This document shows, in pieces, positions 24,981-32,620 of a stretch of DNA of 32,620 nucleotides; the first letter of the stretch is position 1, and each line of letters starts with the position of its first letter. The notes beneath the pieces are model-generated. The model saw only the letters and a list, made by a program, of their open reading frames with translations. It was not told the DNA's origin and made no database searches. Location: NCBI GenBank assembly GCA_947593615.1, contig CANQDR010000027.1:1-32620 (forward strand), read 5' to 3'. The position numbers and the translations under genes are program-made. This stretch comes from an uncultured Clostridia bacterium (GTDB taxonomy: Bacteria; Bacillota; Clostridia; Oscillospirales; Acutalibacteraceae).

Positions 24981-27900
24981 ATGAATACAAAACAATATCC
25001 GCTTTCAAAAACAGAGTACGGTATGTATCTCTGCTTTGTATCAGACCCACAGGGACTGGCATATAATCTGCCATACACCGTAAAATTGAAAAAACCTATT
25101 AATGTTGAATCCCTTAAGTCGTCATTATTAAAGGTTATACGTAATCATCAGAATTTAAACAGCTGTTTTGTTACAGACGAAAGCGGCAAAGTGTGGAGAC
25201 AAATTTCTTCCAGTCCGATAGACGTTGAAATTATTAATACTGATAACCAAGATATTACCCCGTATATAAAGCCGTTTGATCTTTCAACAGGTCCCTGTAT
25301 GAGGGCATATATATTCGATCGTCCCGATAATGTTGAAATCCTTTTTGATGTTCACCACATTGTATTTGACGGCACCTCATGCGGTATCTTTATGCGTGAA
25401 CTTAATAATGCGTTTCAGGGAGAAAGATTGAACCCTGAGAAATATTCTGCAATTGATTTCGCTATTGAAGAGCAAAACCGTATTAATTCACAGGAATTTG
25501 AGGAAGGACGCCGTTATTATGAAAATCTGCTTGCCGAAGCCGAACAGGACTTGCTTCCTCTTCCGGATATTGATTCAGACAAATCATCGGCAAACAGCAT
25601 AAAATATGTGCTAAAACACAGAACTCCGGATGACATACGCACATTCTCACATAAAAATCGGATTAAAACGAGCGCATTATTTTATGCGGCTTTCGGCTAC
25701 GTCCTTTCTAAATATACAGGTACGAAAAACAGCGTATTTTCCACTGTGTACAACGGGCGCAGCAATCAGAATGCTGACGCTGTAGGTATGTTTGTTAAAA
25801 CCTTTCCTGTAATTTGCAGTGCAAACGGCAACAGAATTATTGACTATATCAGAGAAATTGATAAACAGATAACAGAAAGCCGAAATCACGATCTGTTCTC
25901 CTATGCGGATATCTGTGCTGAGTTGGATATAAATCCACAGATTTACTTTGCATATCAAGGAGATATTTCAAATACACAGCCTGTTTCTGTCTGCGGACAG
26001 GACACATACATTGTGCTTCATTTTATGAATGCATTAAAAGCGGAAATGAACTTTATTCTTTACCGCCAGGAAGGAAAATTTGCAATCGAATGTGAATATA
26101 ATGGCGGCAAGTACAGTGAAGCATTTATTATCGGCATACTTGAAACATTTGAAAAAGCTCTGTGCGAATTCACACACAAGGATGAATTTTCAGAGGTTGA
26201 TATTTTAAGTGAAAACCAGCTTGATCTGCTTGATTCATTTAACAATACCTATGTACCGTATGATGACACAAAAACATTTATAGATTTATTTCGTGAGCAG
26301 GCTAAACTTCGTCCTGACAAAACTGCACTTGTATTCAAGGATAATCGCTACACCTACAGAGAGCTTGATGAAATTACAGATAAAATAGCAAAATATCTTC
26401 GTGATAAGGGGTATGGTACAGAAGACGCAATCCCTGTTTTAGTAGAGCGCTGTGAATATATGACAATCTGTGCAATAGGCGTGTTGAAATCCGGTGCGGC
26501 ATATGAGCCTCTTGACCCCACTCACCCTACGGAAAGATTGCAGTTTATGATAAAAGATGCAAACGCAGATATGCTTATCGCAGATGATAAGCTTCTTCCG
26601 CTCGTGCCTAATTTCAAGGGAAATATTTTAAAAATAAGTGATATTGCAGACTTGCCTGTTTGCAGCACTCCCCTGCCAAATCCTGCTCCCAAAGATTTAT
26701 TCGTTCTTCTCTACACCTCCGGTTCAACAGGAACACCAAAGGGATGTATGCTCACACACGGCAACCTGACAAACTTTATTCACTGGTCTCATAAAATCAA
26801 TGAAATTACCGAAGAAAGCTCATCAGCCGCATATGCAAGCTACGGTTTTGACGCTCATATGATGGACATTTATCCTTATTTATCCTTCGGCGGAACCGAG
26901 TATATAATTCCCGAAGAAAATCGACTTAATTTAGTGTGGATAAATGATTACTGCAGGGAAAACGGTATAACAAATTTATTTATGACAACTCAAGTCGGCA
27001 GAGCGTTTATGACCTCAATAGACAACATTGCGCCTAAGATTATCAGTACAGGCGGAGAAACGTTGTTACCCTTTGAGCCTGTCAAGGGAGTTAAATTTTA
27101 CAACGTTTACGGTCCTACCGAGTGTACCATTATTTCTACTGCCTTTTTTGTAGATAAATATTATGACCCGTTTCCTATAGGAAAACCTGTCAACAACGCT
27201 CATATGTATATTGTTGACAAACAGCTTAAACGTTTGCCTGTCGGAGCGGTAGGCGAGCTGTGCATTTCAGGTCCTCTTGTATCTCGCGGATATCTCAACC
27301 GACCCGACAAAACGGCTGAAACATATGTTGAAAACCCGTTTGAAAGCGATGAAAAACATAAAGTGCTCTATCATACAGGTGATATTGTTAAATTTATGAA
27401 TAACGGTAATCTCTCCTATGTCGGCAGACGCGACGGAATGGTGAAAATCCGGGGTTATCGCATAGAATTAACCGAGGTTGAATTAGCAATAAGAGATTAC
27501 GACGGCATCAAGGACGCAACTGTTGTTGCAAAGGATGCACCGAGCGGCGGAAAGAGCATTGTCGCATACATAGTATCTGACAAAAAAGTGGATACTGATA
27601 AACTCAAAAGTTTTATCGCCGACAAAAAACCGCCGTTTATGGTACCCGAGGCTATAATGCAGATTGACAGTATTCCGCTGAACGTAAACGGCAAAGTAGA
27701 TAAACGGAAGCTCCCTGAAATCAAAATAGAAGCCGTTAAAAAATCTGCTGAAAAAAACGTCAGACCTCTTAATTCTCTTGAAACAAAAATTATTGATATT
27801 ATTTCAGGTATAACAGGAACAAAAGATATTGATATTACCGATGATCTTATGCATGCGGGTGTAACTTCTTTATCAATAATCAAGCTTGCCGTTGAGATTA

Positions 27901-30900
27901 ATAAGACTTTCGGTTATAATGCGGACATCAAAAAATTGATGAAAGGATGTTCCGTATTATCTCTTGAATCGGATATTATTGATTATTTATTTTCAGAAAG
28001 AGAACGCACAAAAGATACTTCATCTGAAATAGAAAATACAAAAGAAACTTCTGCGAAAAAAGAAGAAAAAGATTACGCTCCGCTATCATATACTCAGTAC
28101 GGGGTATATTCTGAATGTATGAAAAATCCCGATGACACTTTCTATAATATACCGGTTTTCTACGCGTTTCCCGCTTCCTTTGATACTGAAAAGTTAGCAA
28201 AATCCGTACAAAAGGTAATTTATGCCCATCCATATATTTTCACTCGTTTCGGTATTAAAAATGATGATATAGTACAAATTAAGCAATGCGCTGAAGACTT
28301 CAGTGTTCCTATACGGAAAATAAGCGAACAAGAGCTTGAAAATTATAAAAAAAGTTTTATAAAGCCTTATAATTTAATGAATTCACAGCTTTTCAAAATT
28401 GAAATAGTTAAAACAGAAAGAAGAATTTATCTTTTCTCTGATTTTCACCATATTATTTTTGACGGCGGTTCATTGAGCCTATTAATGGATGAGGTCAAAG
28501 ATTGTTATGAGGGCAGAGAAATTGAGGCCGAAACATATAATTACTTTGATTATGTAAATGATGAAATCAAAAACAGATCAAGTGAAGAGTTTAAAGAAGC
28601 CGAAAAGTATATTTCCGATATGCTTTCGCAATGCGAAGGTGCTGATGAAATCACTCCTGATTTAGGAGGCTTGCCCGAGAACGGAAATCCTGCAATGGTA
28701 TCGGTACCTTTCGATATGAAAAAAATATCTGAATTTTGTACTGATAACGGCGTAACGCCTGCACATCTGTTCCTTGCGTCGGTAATGTATGCAGTTTCAA
28801 GGTTTACAAACAGCCGAAACGCATATATCAACACAATCAGCAACGGCCGTTCCGATATAAGGCTGAGAAACTGCTTCGGTATGTTTGTAAAAACATTGCC
28901 TTTAGGCCTTGAAATTGATGATATATCTGCTATTGAACTTGTAAACCGTGCAAAGGAGCTTCTTGTAAATTCAATTTCAAATGAAATTTATCCTTATGCA
29001 GATGTTTGCCATAAATTCAACTATGCTCCCAGCATAATGTATGCTTATCAGATTGGAGTATCAAACGATTTTTACATAAACAATGAAAGAATAGAAAATG
29101 ATTTTATAGGCGAAAGAAAAGTAAAATTTAAGACAGGCGTCTATATCGAAAAGAACAACGGACAGGAGTGTATCGATGTTTTATACAACGACGCTGTATA
29201 CAGCAAAGGTCTGATGAAATCCTTTGCAAATGCCATAGCAGTTGTAACTGAAAATATCATATCCTGCCCCGAGCAGAAAGTTCGTAAGCTTTCCATGCTT
29301 AATGAACAGACCGCAGAAATAATTGAGAACTTTTCGCAAACAGAAATTAAAGAACCTGAAATAAAGCTTTTACATGAGCTTTTTGAAAAGCAGGTCGCTT
29401 TACATCCTGATAAAACAGCTCTTATCGCCTGCGACGGTAAATACACATATTCGCAGCTTGAAAAAAGAGCAAACACAGTTGCCAATAATCTTATTGCAAA
29501 AGGAGTTAAAAAGGGCAGCAGAGTGGTTATTCTGCTTAAAAGAACTTCAAAATTCTTTACTTCTATATTTGGTATCCTTAAGGCGGGCGGAGCGTTTATC
29601 CCAACCTGCCCTGAATATCCTCAGGAGCGCATTGAAAACATAATTGAGGACAGCGGCGCAGACCTTGTTATAACTTTTGGAGAGCTTTTGACACGTTATA
29701 ACAAAACAGTTGATATAGAAGAGCTTGAAAAAGGCGCCTCTGATAAAAAGCCTCAGGTCGATATTACGCCCGAAGACCTTGCATATCTTATTTACACATC
29801 AGGCTCGACAGGAAAACCAAAGGGTGTAATGCTCAGGCACATCGGCATATCAAGCTTTCTTACAAACAACAGACATAATCTTCCGATAAGCTACGTTACC
29901 GAAAACTGCAAATGCTACGGTTCGGTTACAACAATTTCATTTGACTTATCGCTGAAAGAAACTATGGGTTCTTTATGTAACGGGCTTACTCTTGTTTTTG
30001 CAAGTGATGATCAGACAATGAATCCTATGTCGCTTGCACAGTTCTTCAAGGAAAATAATGTAGACGCATTTAACTCCACACCGTCAAGATTATTAGTTTA
30101 TATGGAGCTTCCTGAATTTGCACAAGCAATGAAAAATTGCAAGGTAATTCTTTCTGGCGGAGAAAAATATCCGTATAAACTGTTGCAGGTTTTAAGAGAA
30201 AAAACAAACGCAAAAATCATCAACACCTACGGTCCTACTGAAATTACGGTTTCCTCAAACGCAAAAGACCTTACCTGCACCGACGAAATTTCCGTAGGTA
30301 AACCATTGCTGAATTACAAGGAATACATAGTTGACCTTGACGACAACAAGCTTCCTGCGGGCGTTATGGGTGAGCTTATCATCGGCGGTTTAGGCGTTGC
30401 TTTGGGATATAATAATCTGCCCGAACAAACGGAGAAATCATTTATAGAATACGAGGGACAAAGATTTTACCGTTCGGGAGACTATGCAAAGTGGACCGAA
30501 GACGGCGATGTAATTATACTCGGCAGAAAAGATAACCAGGTAAAACTCAGAGGACTTAGAATTGAACTTGGCGAAATTGAAAAATGCCTGACAAATATTG
30601 AAGGAATACGTTCAGCTGTTGTAGTTATCAAAAAACTTGGTAATGAGGACAATATCTGTGCTTATTATACTGCTGACAGAAAAATGGATATCGAAACTCT
30701 TAAAAATGAGTTAAAGAAATCACTTACCGATTATATGATACCCGCATCCTTCAACCAGCTTGACGAACTCCCGCTCACACCAAACGGCAAGGTAAATATC
30801 AGGGCTTTAAGCGAGCCTGCAATGACAGATAAAACAGAAAAGACGATTGAAAAGCCTGTTACAGCAACAGAAAAGAATTTCTGCAAAATATTCAGCGATA

Positions 30901-32282
30901 TTCTAAACATAGATGAAGTATCCGCAACAGACAGTTTCTTTGATTTAGGAGGTACTTCCCTGACTGTAACCAGAGTAGTAATAGAAGCAAGCAAGCTCAA
31001 TTACAGTATTGCATACGGAGATGTATTCACATATCCCACTCCAAGGGCGCTCGCGAAGCTTGTAAGCAGTTCAGGTGAAAGCGAATACGGTTTTGATAAT
31101 CTTGAAAACTACGACTACAGCGCAATTGAAAATGTTCTTTCAAAAAATACAGTAGAAAGCTTTATCAACGGAGAAAAGCAAGAAATAGGTGATGTTATTC
31201 TCACGGGAGCCACAGGATTTTTGGGAGTTCATGTTCTCTATGAGCTTTTAAATAATTACAGCGGCAAAATATGCTGTCTGCTCAGAGGAAAAGAAAATGC
31301 CTCGGCGGAAAATAGATTAAAGTCACTTTTCTATTATTACTTTGAAGAGAATATTACAGAAAAATACGGTGACAAAATTCAGATAGTTGACGGAGATATT
31401 ACAAAAAAAGAATCCTTTGAAAAACTTTTATCGTTTAGTGCAGATACATTAATAAACTGCGCGGCAAATGTAAAGCATTTTTCTAAGGGTACTGATATTG
31501 AAGATGTAAACTATCACGGAGTACAGAATATACTTGAATTCTGCAAAAATACAGGAATAAGGCTTGTTCATGTTTCTACAATGAGTGTGGGCGGACTGTA
31601 TATTGATGAGCCGGGAGATATTACCAATCTTGCTGAAAATCATCTGTACTTTGGTCAGGTACTCAGCTCAAAATACACAAATGCCAAATTTCTTGCAGAA
31701 AGGGAAATCCTTGAAAACGCTGCAAATGGCATGAATGTAAAGATAATGAGAGTCGGAACCCTTGCACCGCGTGAAAGCGACGGAGAATATCAGATCAACT
31801 TTACCACCAACAGCTTTATGGGCAGACTGAAATCAACATTTATTATAGGCTGTTATCCCTATGAGAATATGGATATGCCATTTGAGCTTTCACCAATTGA
31901 CTATACCGCAAAGGCAATACTTCTTTTGGCACAAACTCCAAAAGAATGTGTAGTATTCCACCCGTTTAATAACCATTCGCTTATTATGAATGACTTGTAT
32001 TTAGAAATGGACAGAGTGGGACTTAAAGCGCATCCGGCAGAAGACGATGAATATGAAAAGGCTTTAAACGAGGCAAAGAAAGATCCGGAAAAGGCAAAGA
32101 TTTTATCGAGCTTTATTGCATATCAAAATTTTGCTCACGGCAAAAAGACCTATTATGTCGGCAAGAGTAATGCTCTTACAATGCAGATACTTTACAGGCT
32201 TGGATTCAGATGGCCCGTAACCTCGCTTGACTATATGAAAAAATTCCTTAATGCGTTAAAAGGTCTTGCATATTTTGAATAA
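24981..32282 (+). CDS. two-module NRPS with terminal reductase: C-A-PCP-C-A-PCP-R
   Basis: Nonribosomal peptide synthetase of 2433 aa. C1 (about 1-425) has H125-H126-I-V-F-D130-G. A1 (about 430-905) has YTSGSTGTPKG and ends at NGKVDKRKL. PCP1 has S963 in AGVTSLS. C2 (about 1030-1440) has H1156-H1157-I-I-F-D1161-G. A2 (about 1463-1935) has YTSGSTGKPKG and NGKVNIRAL. PCP2 has S1993 in LGGTSL. The reductase (about 2065-2433) has TGATGFLG (2075-2082) and Y2232-x-x-x-K2236. A first-position C domain suggests an N-acylating starter. The R domain predicts NAD(P)H release as an aldehyde or alcohol. Specificity codes read by eye (A1 D-A-M-F-I-T-V-I-I-K; A2 D-L-K-N-I-S-T-V-S-K) match no standard code I know. 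AAAGGGG precedes the ATG. No phosphopantetheinyl transferase is visible. Confidence 0.93.
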   Translation: MNTKQYPLSKTEYGMYLCFVSDPQGLAYNLPYTVKLKKPINVESLKSSLLKVIRNHQNLNSCFVTDESGKVWRQISSSPIDVEIINTDNQDITPYIKPFDLSTGPCMRAYIFDRPDNVEILFDVHHIVFDGTSCGIFMRELNNAFQGERLNPEKYSAIDFAIEEQNRINSQEFEEGRRYYENLLAEAEQDLLPLPDIDSDKSSANSIKYVLKHRTPDDIRTFSHKNRIKTSALFYAAFGYVLSKYTGTKNSVFSTVYNGRSNQNADAVGMFVKTFPVICSANGNRIIDYIREIDKQITESRNHDLFSYADICAELDINPQIYFAYQGDISNTQPVSVCGQDTYIVLHFMNALKAEMNFILYRQEGKFAIECEYNGGKYSEAFIIGILETFEKALCEFTHKDEFSEVDILSENQLDLLDSFNNTYVPYDDTKTFIDLFREQAKLRPDKTALVFKDNRYTYRELDEITDKIAKYLRDKGYGTEDAIPVLVERCEYMTICAIGVLKSGAAYEPLDPTHPTERLQFMIKDANADMLIADDKLLPLVPNFKGNILKISDIADLPVCSTPLPNPAPKDLFVLLYTSGSTGTPKGCMLTHGNLTNFIHWSHKINEITEESSSAAYASYGFDAHMMDIYPYLSFGGTEYIIPEENRLNLVWINDYCRENGITNLFMTTQVGRAFMTSIDNIAPKIISTGGETLLPFEPVKGVKFYNVYGPTECTIISTAFFVDKYYDPFPIGKPVNNAHMYIVDKQLKRLPVGAVGELCISGPLVSRGYLNRPDKTAETYVENPFESDEKHKVLYHTGDIVKFMNNGNLSYVGRRDGMVKIRGYRIELTEVELAIRDYDGIKDATVVAKDAPSGGKSIVAYIVSDKKVDTDKLKSFIADKKPPFMVPEAIMQIDSIPLNVNGKVDKRKLPEIKIEAVKKSAEKNVRPLNSLETKIIDIISGITGTKDIDITDDLMHAGVTSLSIIKLAVEINKTFGYNADIKKLMKGCSVLSLESDIIDYLFSERERTKDTSSEIENTKETSAKKEEKDYAPLSYTQYGVYSECMKNPDDTFYNIPVFYAFPASFDTEKLAKSVQKVIYAHPYIFTRFGIKNDDIVQIKQCAEDFSVPIRKISEQELENYKKSFIKPYNLMNSQLFKIEIVKTERRIYLFSDFHHIIFDGGSLSLLMDEVKDCYEGREIEAETYNYFDYVNDEIKNRSSEEFKEAEKYISDMLSQCEGADEITPDLGGLPENGNPAMVSVPFDMKKISEFCTDNGVTPAHLFLASVMYAVSRFTNSRNAYINTISNGRSDIRLRNCFGMFVKTLPLGLEIDDISAIELVNRAKELLVNSISNEIYPYADVCHKFNYAPSIMYAYQIGVSNDFYINNERIENDFIGERKVKFKTGVYIEKNNGQECIDVLYNDAVYSKGLMKSFANAIAVVTENIISCPEQKVRKLSMLNEQTAEIIENFSQTEIKEPEIKLLHELFEKQVALHPDKTALIACDGKYTYSQLEKRANTVANNLIAKGVKKGSRVVILLKRTSKFFTSIFGILKAGGAFIPTCPEYPQERIENIIEDSGADLVITFGELLTRYNKTVDIEELEKGASDKKPQVDITPEDLAYLIYTSGSTGKPKGVMLRHIGISSFLTNNRHNLPISYVTENCKCYGSVTTISFDLSLKETMGSLCNGLTLVFASDDQTMNPMSLAQFFKENNVDAFNSTPSRLLVYMELPEFAQAMKNCKVILSGGEKYPYKLLQVLREKTNAKIINTYGPTEITVSSNAKDLTCTDEISVGKPLLNYKEYIVDLDDNKLPAGVMGELIIGGLGVALGYNNLPEQTEKSFIEYEGQRFYRSGDYAKWTEDGDVIILGRKDNQVKLRGLRIELGEIEKCLTNIEGIRSAVVVIKKLGNEDNICAYYTADRKMDIETLKNELKKSLTDYMIPASFNQLDELPLTPNGKVNIRALSEPAMTDKTEKTIEKPVTATEKNFCKIFSDILNIDEVSATDSFFDLGGTSLTVTRVVIEASKLNYSIAYGDVFTYPTPRALAKLVSSSGESEYGFDNLENYDYSAIENVLSKNTVESFINGEKQEIGDVILTGATGFLGVHVLYELLNNYSGKICCLLRGKENASAENRLKSLFYYYFEENITEKYGDKIQIVDGDITKKESFEKLLSFSADTLINCAANVKHFSKGTDIEDVNYHGVQNILEFCKNTGIRLVHVSTMSVGGLYIDEPGDITNLAENHLYFGQVLSSKYTNAKFLAEREILENAANGMNVKIMRVGTLAPRESDGEYQINFTTNSFMGRLKSTFIIGCYPYENMDMPFELSPIDYTAKAILLLAQTPKECVVFHPFNNHSLIMNDLYLEMDRVGLKAHPAEDDEYEKALNEAKKDPEKAKILSSFIAYQNFAHGKKTYYVGKSNALTMQILYRLGFRWPVTSLDYMKKFLNALKGLAYFE

Positions 32283-32354
32283 GGGTTATTATTAAGTGAT
32301 GCCTCTCACAATTTAAGCAAAAATTTTTTAAGACGGCAAAAAGCTAAAAGTTTT

Positions 32355-32509
32355 CGCCCGCCTTTTACAAAAGGCGGCGGGGACGAGGGGCGGCGCCCCC
32401 GTCGCAGCCTGAAAGGCTGCGAAACTAATTGATTTAGAAAGCGCAGGAGGGGCGAAAAACAGTCCGGGGGACTGTTTTTCGGAGGGGAACCCTCGCCGGG
32501 GGTTCCCCT
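32355..32509. repeat. GC-rich block of five consecutive hairpins
   Basis: A sharply GC-rich stretch in AT-rich surroundings. Hairpins: 32358-32377 (CCGCCTTTT/AAAAGGCGG), about 32387-32399 (GGGGC/GCCCC), 32402-32422 (TCGCAGCCT/AGGCTGCGA), 32455-32479 (AAAAACAGTCC/GGACTGTTTTT), and 32483-32509 (AGGGGAACCC/GGGTTCCCCT). The stems other than the second are perfect over 9-11 bp. It resembles palindromic intergenic repeats common in Ruminococcus-like genomes (from memory). Two overlapping open frames on the minus strand here look like by-products of the repeats. Only one copy is in this window. Confidence 0.7.
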
Positions 32510-32567
32510 TAAACCTTGCACATTTATGCATATTACCAAGAGAAAGATACTTTTTCTACATACTACG

Positions 32568-32597
32568 ACACCGCAGAACCCTCTGCGGTGTCTTTTT
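32568..32597 (+). terminator. intrinsic terminator downstream of the NRPS operon
   Basis: ACACCGCAGA (32568-32577), loop ACCC, and TCTGCGGTGT (32582-32591) form a perfect 10-bp stem followed by CTTTTT. It lies about 285 bases after the NRPS stop, beyond the hairpin block, and is the best candidate end of that operon. Confidence 0.8.
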
Positions 32598-32620
32598 ATG
32601 CGTAAAAGATATGAAAAATA

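Noticed and set aside
32306..32539. Minus-strand open frames across the GC-rich hairpin block
   Set aside because: Proline- and arginine-rich translations arise from the palindromic repeats; no start context or family similarity.
1..32620. CRISPR arrays, insertion sequences or transposases
   Set aside because: No regularly spaced repeats with unique spacers and no transposase-like translation were seen on either strand.

Overview
The window looks like chromosomal DNA of a low-GC, Gram-positive gut Clostridia (Ruminococcus / Oscillospiraceae-like). Evidence: AT-rich intergenic DNA, consensus sigma-A promoters, Shine-Dalgarno-driven starts including TTG, LPXTG-type sortase pili, a TagGH-like exporter with LicD, and a reductase-terminated NRPS of the kind known from gut Clostridia. 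The genus is inferred from gene content and style, not from a marker gene.

Layout. (1) 97-1452, minus strand: trpF followed directly by a LytTR response regulator. (2) 1812-7076, plus strand: a surface-glycopolymer operon. It holds an ABC-2 permease and ATPase (Wzm/Wzt or TarGH type), an IspD/TarI-like cytidylyltransferase, an SDR epimerase, and a fusion of a degenerate SDR with a LicD phosphotransferase. A consensus promoter (1684-1711) and a pair of 21-bp-phased direct repeats resembling LytTR/VirR boxes lie in the divergent intergenic region. (3) 7204-7290: tRNA-Leu(CAG) with its own promoter and terminator, then about 600 bases of noncoding, hairpin-rich DNA. (4) 7902-20110: a pilus island, visibly richer in G+C than its flanks. 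It encodes a giant vWA tip adhesin (about 2226 aa), an LPFTG backbone pilin, two length-matched class C sortases, an LPQTG basal pilin and a third sortase. (5) 20279-32282: a regulatory and biosynthetic block. A STAS anti-sigma-factor antagonist is divergent from an operon of an RsbW-like ATP-binding protein, a membrane SpoIIE/PP2C phosphatase, a MATE transporter with a degenerate HATPase-like tail, and a 2433-aa NRPS (C-A-PCP-C-A-PCP-Reductase). (6) 32283-32620: a GC-rich block of five consecutive hairpins, then an intrinsic terminator.

How the parts work together. In region 2, a CDP-activated alditol or similar head group could be made by the cytidylyltransferase/SDR pair, transferred by LicD and exported by the ABC pair. 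In region 4, the class C sortases would polymerise the backbone pilin with the vWA protein at the tip, and the last sortase would anchor the fibre. In region 5, a complete partner-switching set (STAS, kinase-like, phosphatase) shares a locus with a transporter that carries its own pseudo-kinase-like domain and with an NRPS predicted to release an N-acyl dipeptide aldehyde. This block is the best candidate for an under-described system: partner switching appears wired to production and export of a reactive peptide aldehyde.

Limits: all calls are by reading translated sequence and motifs; no database search was run. Promoter, operator and repeat calls are pattern matches.
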